Of a DNA stretch of 44,290 nt, positions 1 through 8,461 are shown one piece after another. How positions within the stretch are numbered: the first letter of the stretch is position 1; each line of letters starts with the position of its first letter. This stretch comes from an uncultured Hippea sp. (GTDB lineage Bacteria > Campylobacterota_A > Desulfurellia > JAADFJ01). The stretch lies in contig CAJVZA010000006.1 of assembly GCA_913009315.1 (NCBI GenBank), positions 1 through 44,290 of the forward strand, written 5' to 3'. A program made the position numbers and the translations under genes. The notes under the pieces are model-generated. The model was given only the letters and a program-made list of their open reading frames with translations, did not search any database and was not told the DNA's origin.

Positions 1-73
1 TTTTTTTCAAGCAGAAGACGGCATACGAGATATATCAGTGTGACTGGAGTTCAGACGTGTGCTCTTCCGATCT
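1..73. other. Illumina P7 adapter / index / read-2 primer contamination
   Basis: A short T-run is followed by the P7 sequence (bases 8-31, beginning CAAGCAGAAGACGG), an 8-base index (32-39, atatcagt) and the TruSeq read-2 adapter ending in GCTCTTCCGATCT at base 73. This is library adapter, not organism DNA. It is fused in frame to the queD reading frame, and the translated tail [10 protein letters not shown] is the adapter read on the minus strand. Real sequence starts at base 74. Confidence 0.98.
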
Positions 74-280
74 AAGCGCATGATCATAATTCTCTATGTA
101 CTCTTTTATAAACTTTAATTTTCCAAAATCTATTACAAATCCATCAGTATCTAAATATTCGCACCCGAATTCAAATTGAAAGTCCCAATTGTGTCCATGT
201 ATGAAATAACAATGCCCATCGTGATATGGTTGTCTATGAGCGAACGGTATATCTTTATATAATTTACTACAGGTTATCAT
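74..280 (-). CDS. queD: 6-carboxytetrahydropterin synthase family protein (QueD-like), 3' truncated
   Basis: QueD makes 6-carboxy-5,6,7,8-tetrahydropterin from dihydroneopterin triphosphate on the way to preQ0 and queuosine; it is cytoplasmic and zinc dependent. The 69 genomic residues show the N-terminal half of the fold: FAHR (first Zn His), a Cys three residues before HGHNW (catalytic Cys plus two Zn His), and [11 protein letters not shown]. The family is usually about 120 aa, so the C-terminal part is missing because the contig ends in adapter. I start at the ATG at 280, which has AGGAGG five bases upstream and gives the usual short N-terminus. An in-frame TTG at 343 with its own GAGGAGG would add 21 residues that do not look like the family. 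PTPS relatives are possible, but the Cys favours QueD. Confidence 0.85.
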
Positions 281-585
281 CTTATCCTCCTTATTTTTAA
301 AATTCTCCAACAATCCCATAATTACCTTTTTTCTTTCTCTCAATTAACCTCCTCTAAAATTTTTTACTTTTTATATTGAACATACCTGCACCTGACTTTG
401 ATAATCTTATATAATTTCTCATCTCATTCTGCTACCCCCCATCTTCTTTATGTCAGCAACTATTCTCTCTACCTCAAAAATCATATCCACATATTAACTA
501 ATATTTTGATGCATGTCAAGTAAAATTTTTCTTTTAAGATAAAAAAATAAAATTGATGTATCGGTTATAACCAAGTAACGCTTTG
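281..585. other. Leader / intergenic region between queD and the ABC ATPase gene
   Basis: This stretch holds the queD promoter and its long leader. The minus-strand leader has two purine-rich ribosome-binding sites (one before the TTG at 343, one before the ATG at 280) and a short ORF of about 21 codons starting MIFEVERIV. A 10-base perfect palindrome GGTTATAACC lies just past the ATPase gene's stop and is followed on the minus strand by a T-rich run. It has no loop, so I do not call it a terminator. Confidence 0.5.
491..519 (-). promoter_or_regulatory. Sigma70-type promoter upstream of queD
   Basis: On the minus strand TTGACA (519-514) and TAATAT (496-491) are separated by exactly 17 bases, a near-perfect housekeeping promoter. 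It points at queD and would leave a leader of about 200 nt that contains two very short ORFs with no obvious riboswitch fold. Confidence 0.75.
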
Positions 586-1302
586 TTAATATTCTTTTCC
601 CGTTTCTGTTATGCTTTGGAGTTTTCCTCTCTCTATTACAGCGGTTCTGTCGCAGATCTTTTTGAGAATATCTTCATTGTGGCTTACAATCACAATGGTA
701 ACCCCATTTTCTTTGAAAGAGAGCATCTTTTTTGTGCATTTTTTTTGAAACTGGGCATCTCCCACCGATAGAATCTCGTCTATTAACAAAATCTCGGGGT
801 TTCTATGAACGGCTACAGAAAATCCCAACCTCGCCAGCATTCCGGAAGAGTAGGTTTTGATAGGCTGGTCTATAAAACCGTTCAATTCTGCAAAATCTAT
901 TATCTCATCTAGTTTTGTAATGGCCTCTCTTTTTGTCATTCCAAGCAAAACGGCATTTAAGATGATGTTTTCTCTGCCGGTTAAATCCGGATGAAAACCC
1001 GAACCCAGCTCAAGCAGAGGCGATATTCTGCCATTGATTGTAACCTCACCTTTAGAGGGTTTTAAAACATCTGCTATAAGAGACAGCATAGTGCTTTTTC
1101 CGGCTCCGTTTCTGCCCATCACACCAAATGTCTCTCCCCTGCGGATTTCGAAACTGATATCTTTTAATGCCCAGAATCTAGCGCTTCTCATCTCTTTTAT
1201 GGCACTAGGCAGATGAAACAAAAAATTCTTTATGCCTGAGGTTGTGCTGTAAAGCGGAAAATATTTGGAAACATGATCGAATATAACAGCAGGCCTATTC
1301 AT
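586..1302 (-). CDS. ABC exporter ATP-binding protein (polysaccharide/O-antigen type)
   Basis: Cytoplasmic ATPase of an ABC-2 exporter of the Wzt/KpsT/TagH group, which moves lipid-linked polysaccharides across the inner membrane. Visible motifs are Walker A GRNGAGKST, a Q-loop region with LLELGSGFHPDLTGREN (a typical Wzt/TagH stretch), signature YSSGMLARLGFS, Walker B ILLIDEILSVGD and the switch His in VSHNED. At 238 aa it lacks the C-terminal glycan-binding domain of long Wzt proteins. It overlaps the permease gene by 4 bases (ATGA) and is the last gene of the T2SS transcript. The substrate cannot be told from sequence. Confidence 0.9.
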   Translation of the reverse strand: MNRPAVIFDHVSKYFPLYSTTSGIKNFLFHLPSAIKEMRSARFWALKDISFEIRRGETFGVMGRNGAGKSTMLSLIADVLKPSKGEVTINGRISPLLELGSGFHPDLTGRENIILNAVLLGMTKREAITKLDEIIDFAELNGFIDQPIKTYSSGMLARLGFSVAVHRNPEILLIDEILSVGDAQFQKKCTKKMLSFKENGVTIVIVSHNEDILKKICDRTAVIERGKLQSITETGKEY

Positions 1303-2066
1303 ACCACCTCTGCAAACCGATCCCTTAATCTATAATGAACGGCATAACCGATAATAAATATTATTACCGAAACAATCAGGGAAATAAGAAAATAGTGAAA
1401 GCTGAAGGTGCCTTTTAGAAACAGTTCTCTCCAGCTTATTATAATGGGGGCAAAAGGATTCAAAATCATAAGATGCCTGAATTTTGCAGGCAAAGTAGTC
1501 ACCGGATATAGTATAGGCGTCATATAGAAAAGAAAAGCTGTAACTATTCCTATAAGGTTTTGAAGATCCCTGAAAAATAGATTTATAGATGATGCGGCCA
1601 GCGCCAGCCCGTAGGATAAAAAAAAGGTGGGAATCAGCAGCAGCGGTATGCCGTAAATCCAGTTCAGTGCAGGATATTTATGATAGATAAACAAAAACAG
1701 TATTATGACCGGTATAGAGACCACAAAGTGAAAAGCATCATTTAAAACAACGGCCAAAGGCAAAAACTCTCTGGGAAAAGCCAATTTTTTTATAAGGTAG
1801 GAGTTGCCTATATAAACCCCTGCTCCGGTATTGAGGGAGTTGCTGATCCACTGCCAGGGAAATAAGCCTGAAATCAAAAACAGAACATAATTATCTACAG
1901 AAAACTTCATTATAACCTTAAAGGCTATAAAAAACACAAAGGCATAGGCCAAGGGATTTGCTATTGACCATATATACCCCAAAAAACTGCTCTTATAACG
2001 TACCTTTATCTCTTTTTGGGTAAGAACAAGAATGAGGTCTAAGTAATATCCGGTCTTTCTGCGCAT
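1299..2066 (-). CDS. ABC-2 type permease (polysaccharide export, Wzm-like)
   Basis: Inner-membrane permease partner of the downstream ATPase. The 255 aa show the family's N-terminal amphipathic stretch (LTQKEIKVRYKSSFLGYIWSIANPL) followed by about six hydrophobic segments and the conserved NPFAPIIISWRELFL region, all typical of ABC-2 glycan exporters such as Wzm, KpsM and TagG. It begins only 4 bases after the gspD stop, so it is almost certainly co-transcribed with the secretion genes. That linkage suggests a surface polysaccharide exported alongside secreted proteins, but no glycosyltransferase is present to name the product. Confidence 0.9.
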   Translation of the reverse strand: MRRKTGYYLDLILVLTQKEIKVRYKSSFLGYIWSIANPLAYAFVFFIAFKVIMKFSVDNYVLFLISGLFPWQWISNSLNTGAGVYIGNSYLIKKLAFPREFLPLAVVLNDAFHFVVSIPVIILFLFIYHKYPALNWIYGIPLLLIPTFFLSYGLALAASSINLFFRDLQNLIGIVTAFLFYMTPILYPVTTLPAKFRHLMILNPFAPIIISWRELFLKGTFSFHYFLISLIVSVIIFIIGYAVHYRLRDRFAEVV

Positions 2067-2070
2067 CTGT

Positions 2071-4110
2071 TTACTTGATATTATCTAACAGGCTTTTAAA
2101 CTTTTGCGTTATTTCACTTGCTTCAGAAACGGTAGAAATAATGTAAGGCGTTACTTCAATCAATAGCTCCGTCTTAGTTTTATTTTTAGAGACAGTCTTA
2201 AACAGATTGCCGAGAATAGGTATATCTCCCAGCAGGGGCACTTTTGTTACCGTTTTAGATGTCTCGGTTGATATTAAGCCGCCCAAAAGAATTGTTTCTC
2301 CACTCTTTACAATCACGGAAGTATTGATACTCCTCTTCAGGATTAAAGGGGAAGATATAGAGGAAGAGATACTGTTTTTTTGAGCATTGCTTACCTCTTG
2401 CGATATATCCATAGTCAGGATGCCGTTTGAATTTATAGTGGGTTTCACATGAAGTATTACCCCCGTGTTTCTATATTCAATAGTTCTTAAGATACTTGTA
2501 GTTCCGTTGTTCGACAGCCCTGCAGCGCTGCTCGCACTTGTAACCACAGGCACATCTGTGCCTACCTGTATATTGGCCGATTTGTTATCTAAAACTACAA
2601 TACGGGGAGTAGATAAAACATTAATCAGGTTTCTCTTGGCAAGGGCATTCATCAAAGCCTGAAATTTGCCGGTATTTCTGGCAACAGAATAAGTAATACC
2701 GCCCGACCCTATTCCCAGATTGCCCAATGTGTCTAATGTTCCATTCAATTTTCCGTTATGTCTCAAATACCATTCCACTCCGTATTGGAGATCCTTGGTG
2801 AGCGTCACCTCTGCAATGGTTACTTCTATCAACACCTGTTTGGCTAATATATCTAATCTTATTAGGAGTTCTCTTATATCTTTGTAAGCCATAGGCGTAG
2901 CAAAAATCACCAATGCATTTCTCCCCTTATCCACCGCTATCTTAAACTGCCCTGCTTTTTGTACCGCCTTTCCTTTTATATTGATAATTTCGCTTCCAAA
3001 CTTTGACACTATTCCTGCTAACTCTTCCGCTCTTCTGTTCTTAGGATAATATACAAACAGTCTCGCTTTATCACCCATAGTAGAAGGATTGTCCAGCTTC
3101 TCTTTCCAGAAGTTTATAGTTTTATACCAGCTTTTCTTTGGACTTATAATCAAAATCGAATTTAACTCAGGCATATTCGCCAGAAGAATACCCGTATTGC
3201 CCACTCTTTTTGCGATTGGAATGCCTTGAGCGGGTAATACCTTCTCCAACTCCTTTTTAAAGTCATTCGAATTTATATAATCAAGATTTATCAGTTTTAC
3301 ATCTTTTTTTACAAAAGACGGATTATCGATTACATCTATAATCTTCAAAGCTTTTCTTATATTGCTTGCTCTATCGGTTACAATTAGTATACCATTACGA
3401 TTAGGCATTCTTTCTATCTGGGCTCGATTTGACAAACTCAATTTCTTTAAAATGTTTGTATAATATAGGGGATTAACATAGTAGAAGGGAATAATCTGCA
3501 TAACCTTTTCATCCCCATCTATATTTTCGGGGATGGTTCTCCCGACAAAGATATATTTAAATAATGTCTTTTCTTTGGCCGAACGCCTTCTGCCGGAGAC
3601 AAAGTACATACCTTCTTTATTTTCTATATATACCCCGTAATTGTTTAGAATACTCTTTGTTATATTTAAAAATTCAGTCTTAGATACAGGATAATCCATC
3701 TGCATGGTAACAGAATCCGTTCTTTTATCTACCCTCGTATTTACGGTGTAGTTAAGATGCAGCACCTTTCCGAAAATCAAATGAATAAACTTGTTCAAGG
3801 GTATATTTTCTAAAGTTAGCTGAATTTTTTTGCCTGCTCTTACAGTTTCGATTTCCTTTGATTGACTTATCTTTTTAGAAACATGACGGTTTATATAAGC
3901 ATTTTCTACGGGAGAAGGAACATTCTGCGCCGGTGAATGAGATATAACCGGCGAGACAGGTTTTTGAGTCGCCTTTTTCTGCATAATATTGCTATTTTTT
4001 AGAACTATTTTTTGCGGCAATCTTAGAGGATAGTTCTTTTTCACCACAACATTGCTGCAGGATGCAAGAAACATAAATAAAAACGGAAACACAATATATC
4101 TTTTCATCAT
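2071..4110 (-). CDS. gspD: Type II secretion system secretin GspD (lipoprotein)
   Basis: Outer-membrane secretin forming the exit channel of the T2SS. The 679-aa protein starts with a lipoprotein signal (lipobox LASC, Cys at about residue 18), then a linker rich in Ser, Pro and basic residues, N0/N1-like repeats (around 95-330) and the secretin C-domain, marked by VLIEVTIAEVTL, TPRIVVLDNKSA and the C-terminal VPLLGDIPILGNLF. The length fits the family. A lipidated secretin needs no separate GspS pilotin, and none is seen. Its ATG overlaps the gspC stop (ATGA), with GGAAGGA upstream. Unusually, it is the last T2SS gene rather than the second. Confidence 0.95.
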   Translation of the reverse strand: MMKRYIVFPFLFMFLASCSNVVVKKNYPLRLPQKIVLKNSNIMQKKATQKPVSPVISHSPAQNVPSPVENAYINRHVSKKISQSKEIETVRAGKKIQLTLENIPLNKFIHLIFGKVLHLNYTVNTRVDKRTDSVTMQMDYPVSKTEFLNITKSILNNYGVYIENKEGMYFVSGRRRSAKEKTLFKYIFVGRTIPENIDGDEKVMQIIPFYYVNPLYYTNILKKLSLSNRAQIERMPNRNGILIVTDRASNIRKALKIIDVIDNPSFVKKDVKLINLDYINSNDFKKELEKVLPAQGIPIAKRVGNTGILLANMPELNSILIISPKKSWYKTINFWKEKLDNPSTMGDKARLFVYYPKNRRAEELAGIVSKFGSEIINIKGKAVQKAGQFKIAVDKGRNALVIFATPMAYKDIRELLIRLDILAKQVLIEVTIAEVTLTKDLQYGVEWYLRHNGKLNGTLDTLGNLGIGSGGITYSVARNTGKFQALMNALAKRNLINVLSTPRIVVLDNKSANIQVGTDVPVVTSASSAAGLSNNGTTSILRTIEYRNTGVILHVKPTINSNGILTMDISQEVSNAQKNSISSSISSPLILKRSINTSVIVKSGETILLGGLISTETSKTVTKVPLLGDIPILGNLFKTVSKNKTKTELLIEVTPYIISTVSEASEITQKFKSLLDNIK

Positions 4111-4658
4111 TTTCCTTCCTTAGATTTAGGCTTAAACTGCTTTAAATCTACATCAAACAATTTTATATCTATAGTTTTATTATCCTCGCTATCTTCAACC
4201 GCAATCTCATCAGGCATCACACGGACAATCTTTAAACCTTTGGTGATATTATCATTTTTTTTCAAAAATACAATGGAATTTTTACCGGGTTCCGCATTCG
4301 GCACAAAAAAGGCGGCGGAAAAATTCCCACCCTTGCTAACTATGCCGAGAAGTTCATAGCATACCTGTTTGGAGCATATTTTATATAAGCCGTTCTTTTT
4401 TATATAGTAATTGGTGCCGTTGGCGCTGCCGCTGTTACTATTTAAAGATACTTCTTCTTTCAAACCCCATACTTCAGGTTTTTTAATATATTTCAGGTTG
4501 AGTATTTTGTTCCTTAAAACAGGAATGGATAAATTCAGCTTAACCGTTTTATCTTTTTCTAACGATGAGTGCAATCTAACAACATCCTTAAAACTGATAA
4601 ATGCATAAAATATTATAATCAAAGCTGTAATTATAATAACGGCAGTTTTTTTCTTCAT
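4107..4658 (-). CDS. gspC: GspC-like inner-membrane T2SS clamp protein
   Basis: GspC links the inner-membrane platform to the secretin. This 183-aa protein has one N-terminal transmembrane segment (residues about 6-24), a periplasmic region, and an HR-like beta domain (YELLGIVSKGGNFSAAFFV ... IVFLKKNDNITKGLKIVRV) with the pattern of GspC/PilP homology regions. There is no PDZ domain, so it is a short version. It overlaps gspM and gspD by 4 bases each, which couples translation. The assignment rests on fold-level pattern and position, since primary sequence is divergent. Confidence 0.72.
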   Translation of the reverse strand: MKKKTAVIIITALIIIFYAFISFKDVVRLHSSLEKDKTVKLNLSIPVLRNKILNLKYIKKPEVWGLKEEVSLNSNSGSANGTNYYIKKNGLYKICSKQVCYELLGIVSKGGNFSAAFFVPNAEPGKNSIVFLKKNDNITKGLKIVRVMPDEIAVEDSEDNKTIDIKLFDVDLKQFKPKSKEGK

Positions 4659-5176
4659 AACTTATACCCCAAAACATAGGCATTTATTAAGAGCCCTTTT
4701 GCGTTATAATTGCTTATTGTAAATCTCTTAAAATTTATTAACTTAGCACTATCCCCTATCTTTTTAAAAAAACTGCCCAAGGCCGCCGGGTTTCCCCTGA
4801 TAATAAAATTCATGGGAAGCGCATAGTAAAATTTTTTTTCGTCCTTAAACGGCTGCCCCCAGGTAATCTTTACAAGCTCCATATTGGAGGAAATAACATT
4901 TTTCTTTATTATTTCCTGAAGTTGATTCATAGCAGAAGCCGCCGGTATATCGGCTGGAAAAAACAGATCCTCATTTTTTTTGTTTGCATTCTTTATTTTT
5001 TTTAATACTTCTAAAACTTTGTTTCGATTATCTCTCAATAATTTTTCTTTCTGCAGCTGCAGCTTTAATCCGTTTACCTTGTCAACATAGACATTTGTAG
5101 TATAAATCTCAGGTTTTACAAAAAAAATATATATAAACAGCAGAAATGCGATAATTACTAAATCCTTAAGCTTCAT
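4655..5176 (-). CDS. gspM: GspM-like T2SS assembly protein
   Basis: Small bitopic inner-membrane protein (173 aa): short cytoplasmic N-terminus, TM at about residues 7-21 (VIIAFLLFIYIFFV), a coiled-coil-prone Lys/Leu stretch (35-65) and a ferredoxin-like periplasmic domain. This is the architecture of GspM/PilO. GspM partners GspL to stabilise the GspE-GspL platform. GGGAGG lies 6 bases before the ATG. It sits between gspL and gspC with 4-base overlaps. Identity is inferred mainly from topology and gene order. Confidence 0.72.
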   Translation of the reverse strand: MKLKDLVIIAFLLFIYIFFVKPEIYTTNVYVDKVNGLKLQLQKEKLLRDNRNKVLEVLKKIKNANKKNEDLFFPADIPAASAMNQLQEIIKKNVISSNMELVKITWGQPFKDEKKFYYALPMNFIIRGNPAALGSFFKKIGDSAKLINFKRFTISNYNAKGLLINAYVLGYKL

Positions 5177-6180
5177 TTTATCCTCCCTGTAATATTAACC
5201 CTTTCCATACCTGACCTCCCGCTTCTGCTTGAATTAGCGATATTGAGTCTATCTATATAACCGGTAGAGATGAGATCATTTATTATTTTAGAGGAATTTT
5301 TGGTTTTTATCCACAGATCTAAATTGTTGCCTGATACGCTGCATGTATTTATGTAGGAATTATCCTTAAGCATAACCTCTGCTATCAGATCAACAACTTT
5401 AATAGGATTGTGATAGTTGAATTCTTTTGTTTTAAAACGTGACCATCTCTTATTAACATCTTCGATTTTTGATAGAGCCTTTGTAATATTTTGATTTTCT
5501 CTCCTCAAAACCGTTATCTTGTTATTCAAGTTTCCAAATTCAGTCTTTATTGATATACTCTTTGCATAACCTATAAAAATTAAGGCTATAAGAATTGCAA
5601 TTATGGGAATCCTGATATACTCCAGACTTTCATTTAAGACGGTTCGCGGATTCAAACTTATGTTTGATAAATTAAACAGATCTGTCAGTCTGATTTTAGC
5701 TAAGGCATCTTTTATCAATTTTTTGTAATCTTTATCCGAAAACCTATGTAAATCGTCTTTAGACAAGGCAAATTCTTTCAACAGAATATCCGTTTCTCTA
5801 TCCGTTATTTTATCCCTGGATATTTGCGAATACAAAACTCCATTTTTAATCACCACAATGTTTAGAGGACTGGTTTGAAACATTGCAACACCGTTGTTCA
5901 TCTTATCTTTTAGAGCTTTGCAGATAAGAAAAGCCTCAGGAATAACAAATGTGCCTTCAATATCGATTTTGTAAAACCATATATATAGATTATCACGCTC
6001 CTGCATAAAGATCATATTGGGATTTTCAAAAGGAGAAGAAGCTGCATAGTTTAATTCCACTGCTTCTCTTGAAAACCTGGTCTTTTGAGGCAGTTTTACA
6101 TATTTAAAGAAAGAATCTTTTATATCCAAAAATTTGAGTTTATTCTTTCTGTTTAAAAAACTTAAAATTTTACCTATCAT
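5173..6180 (-). CDS. gspL: GspL-like T2SS platform protein
   Basis: GspL anchors the GspE ATPase to the inner membrane. The 335-aa protein has a cytoplasmic N-terminal domain (about 1-185) of reduced actin-like type, a single TM (about 191-208, IPIIAILIALIFIGYA), then a coiled stretch and a periplasmic ferredoxin-like domain. It is shorter than enterobacterial GspL (around 400 aa), mainly in the cytoplasmic part. Its start overlaps the last base of gspK and its end overlaps gspM. Sequence identity to model GspL is not obvious by eye, so position and topology carry the call. Confidence 0.75.
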   Translation of the reverse strand: MIGKILSFLNRKNKLKFLDIKDSFFKYVKLPQKTRFSREAVELNYAASSPFENPNMIFMQERDNLYIWFYKIDIEGTFVIPEAFLICKALKDKMNNGVAMFQTSPLNIVVIKNGVLYSQISRDKITDRETDILLKEFALSKDDLHRFSDKDYKKLIKDALAKIRLTDLFNLSNISLNPRTVLNESLEYIRIPIIAILIALIFIGYAKSISIKTEFGNLNNKITVLRRENQNITKALSKIEDVNKRWSRFKTKEFNYHNPIKVVDLIAEVMLKDNSYINTCSVSGNNLDLWIKTKNSSKIINDLISTGYIDRLNIANSSRSGRSGMERVNITGRIK

Positions 6181-7121
6181 CAGTAATTAAACTCCAGCAC
6201 CTTATACGGCATTTTAATGTCAGCCTTAAAGTCAATAAGCGCAGTTAATACCTCTCTTGCTTCTTTGTATTTAGATTCTACATTCAATTTTATCACAAGA
6301 GAAGGAAAATTCGATACAGTATCAAAATATAGGTCCATATTTCTTCCGGTTAGCCTTCCTATATCATGAAGCGTAATGAATCCCTTTGTTTTTCTTAAAA
6401 ATATTATATTTGCCGTTTCATCTTTGGTTAACCCAAACACAGCTTGCAGCATTAACTTATCCATTGCGTTTATATTAAGGTTTGAATGCGGAGCGAGATA
6501 AAGATAATTTTTTATCTTTTGCCAATTTTTTTCATCCGTTAAACCCCTTATCAGATGCAGCTCATCTGTGCTTTGAACTGCAGGAGAATTTCTGGGTTTA
6601 TATTTAGCACCGGCTTCAAACTGATAATAGTACTCTTCTGCGCCGTTGAGTCTGGACAAATCATCGCTATCATACCAATCCAATATACTATTTTTTATGA
6701 TTGCAGCCACTTTATAATTTACGCCTCCTGCTTCCAAAAATCTCTTAACATATTCCGGATTCAAATACCATACATTCATCAAACCACCTGTATCATACAT
6801 CTTTATTTTGCCTAAGGGAAGCTTTATTTCTCTTCCGTCTATATATATTTTATTCGGTACACCTTCTTTTTTGAGATAAGGATTCTGTATATAGTTGAAG
6901 CTGAACCGACCTGTCGAGCCATAAAATTTAATGATTTCCACTACAGATTCAGCGTCTAATTGAGCTTGCAATTTATCCATTGTAATCTCCGATGAAAATA
7001 TCATTTCTCTTGAAGACTTTATTACAAATACAGCTGCTAAAAATAGAACAAAAGAGATCCATAATACAATAATTAGAGCAGAACCTTTACATTGAGTTAT
7101 ACAGGTATTTCGTAAATACAT
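6180..7121 (-). CDS. gspK: GspK minor pseudopilin
   Basis: GspK caps the pseudopilus tip with GspI and GspJ. The protein has the prepilin-like N-terminus CKGSALIIVLWISFVLFLAAVFVI and the large GspK body with the helix-hairpin-helix-like motif LNINAMDKLMLQAVFGLTKDE. I use the ATG at 7121 (313 aa) rather than the ORF-track start at 7163: it has GGAG about 6 bases upstream and gives a normal short leader. As is usual for GspK, the otherwise conserved Glu at +5 is absent (ALIIV). The gene overlaps the gspJ end by 35 bases. Confidence 0.88.
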   Translation of the reverse strand: MYLRNTCITQCKGSALIIVLWISFVLFLAAVFVIKSSREMIFSSEITMDKLQAQLDAESVVEIIKFYGSTGRFSFNYIQNPYLKKEGVPNKIYIDGREIKLPLGKIKMYDTGGLMNVWYLNPEYVKRFLEAGGVNYKVAAIIKNSILDWYDSDDLSRLNGAEEYYYQFEAGAKYKPRNSPAVQSTDELHLIRGLTDEKNWQKIKNYLYLAPHSNLNINAMDKLMLQAVFGLTKDETANIIFLRKTKGFITLHDIGRLTGRNMDLYFDTVSNFPSLVIKLNVESKYKEAREVLTALIDFKADIKMPYKVLEFNY

Positions 7122-7731
7122 TTTTACTCCAAAAATTACTCTTGATTTTGAAACTATAATCATAAATTTTATTGTCTCTAAACGTTAATATCATCTTTAT
7201 CAGTTCAGGCATCTTATCTTTTAGGGTGTCGAATTCCTTGCCGTCTAAATAATATTTTAAACTGATATTCTTAACATTTTTTGAAAGAATAATCGTTTTA
7301 AACTGCTTTGGCTGCGGGTCTTTATAATTAATATCTTTTGAATATACAGGGCTTTCTTTCATTACAAGTTTGCCGCCGTCAATCTTTATTTCTACAACGG
7401 AGATTGTTCCCGAATAAATTGCAGAAGAAGATGTAATGAATCTTATCTCATGATTTTCACCGTCAAAATAGTAACTAAATATTAAATTTCCACTTAAGTT
7501 GTCTCTGTCTTCCTTTACATAGTAAAAAGCGCTGTTTATTGCGGTTTCCATCCTATAAAAGGCCAATACCTTATCAGGATAAATATTTATTATCCTTGGT
7601 AGTTGAGATGTAAAAAATTCGAGTGAAAAAGTAGCGATTGCAAGAATGAACGATAAAATTAGTACTGAAACTAAAAGTTCTATTAAAGTAAAACCTTTGT
7701 TATTTATTGTATTGGGTAATGTAAAATTCAA
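7087..7731 (-). CDS. gspJ: GspJ minor pseudopilin
   Basis: Pseudopilin of the tip complex. It has a class III signal NNKG|FTLIELLVSVLILSF, cleaved by prepilin peptidase after Gly, with Glu at +5, then the hydrophobic helix and a beta-rich body of the GspJ size (214 aa). The start codon is TTG at 7731, with AGGA about 6 bases upstream and inside the gspI end (32-base overlap). No GspO peptidase gene lies in this window, so it must be elsewhere. Confidence 0.88.
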   Translation of the reverse strand: MNFTLPNTINNKGFTLIELLVSVLILSFILAIATFSLEFFTSQLPRIINIYPDKVLAFYRMETAINSAFYYVKEDRDNLSGNLIFSYYFDGENHEIRFITSSSAIYSGTISVVEIKIDGGKLVMKESPVYSKDINYKDPQPKQFKTIILSKNVKNISLKYYLDGKEFDTLKDKMPELIKMILTFRDNKIYDYSFKIKSNFWSKNVFTKYLYNSM

Positions 7732-8152
7732 TGTCCTTCCTAAAATTGCCCTTATTCAAATTAACTTTAACCTTATACAGAGAAATATCATACCCGCCTT
7801 TGTTGCCTGAGGTTTCTTCCGCTTCATTATAGGTATAGATATAGTTCCTTAATCTTCGTATCGGCGTGACAGAAACAGTGTAATTAAATCCATTCAGGCG
7901 ATCTTTTAAACTTTTAACATTTTTAAGTTTCATATTTTCAATTTCATCTTTTAAGCTTAGCACCGTTATATACAAATTTTGATAGTTTTCCTGCCTCTGT
8001 TTATACTGAAAAAACATCTTCATGCCGGCACTGATTGTTACTATGCTTGCGGATATAATCAAAACAGATATTAGAACTTCAATGAGCATGAATCCGCTTC
8101 TATCTGTCAAACAAAATTTCCAATTCTGTTTGCAAATATCTTTGATGCTCAT
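7700..8152 (-). CDS. gspI: GspI minor pseudopilin
   Basis: 150-aa pseudopilin with leader ending TDRSG|FMLIEVLISVLIISASIVTISAG, where Met at +2 is a common GspI variant and Glu at +5 is kept. GspI nucleates the tip complex with J and K. The leader is about 20 residues, longer than its neighbours' leaders. There is no clear Shine-Dalgarno before the ATG and only 9 bases follow the gspH stop, so it probably depends on translational coupling. Confidence 0.87.
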   Translation of the reverse strand: MSIKDICKQNWKFCLTDRSGFMLIEVLISVLIISASIVTISAGMKMFFQYKQRQENYQNLYITVLSLKDEIENMKLKNVKSLKDRLNGFNYTVSVTPIRRLRNYIYTYNEAEETSGNKGGYDISLYKVKVNLNKGNFRKDIEFYITQYNK

Positions 8153-8161
8153 ATTAAAAGA

Positions 8162-8461
8162 TTAAAAATTCCTGTCAAGTATAATGCCCTCGTTCGATAT
8201 CTTGATATTGAGGTTTTTATTGGGATATTGTAATAACTCTTTTCCGCCGCAAAACAGTTTGCCTTTTTTAATCTCACAACTTCTATCTAAATAAAAAGCC
8301 GTAAATGCCGATTTATTTACAAATACTTTTTCCTGTTTTGAAGCTATAAATGAAGCTACCTTATGATAAATCTTGGCTCCATAAGGGGCTACAATAGCCA
8401 TAGTTATAGCTATAATAGTGATAACCACCAAAACTTCAATTAGAGTAAAACCTTTTTTCAC
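8162..8461 (-). CDS. gspH: GspH-like minor pseudopilin
   Basis: A 99-aa prepilin-like protein: MKKG|FTLIEVLVVITIIAITMAIVAPYGAKIY, then a short C-terminal domain with two Cys (SCEIKKGKLFC) that could form a disulfide. Position between gspF and gspI fits GspH, but the body is shorter than typical GspH (about 150-190 aa). A truncated or reduced H is therefore the best label. It overlaps gspF by 4 bases. Confidence 0.75.
   Translation of the reverse strand: MKKGFTLIEVLVVITIIAITMAIVAPYGAKIYHKVASFIASKQEKVFVNKSAFTAFYLDRSCEIKKGKLFCGGKELLQYPNKNLNIKISNEGIILDRNF

Noticed and set aside
2441-2456. parS-like sequence GGTTTCACATGAAGTA (12 of 16 matches to the parS consensus).
   Set aside because: It lies inside the gspD coding region, in a conserved secretin stretch, and the four mismatches include the central G. 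Chance similarity is more likely.
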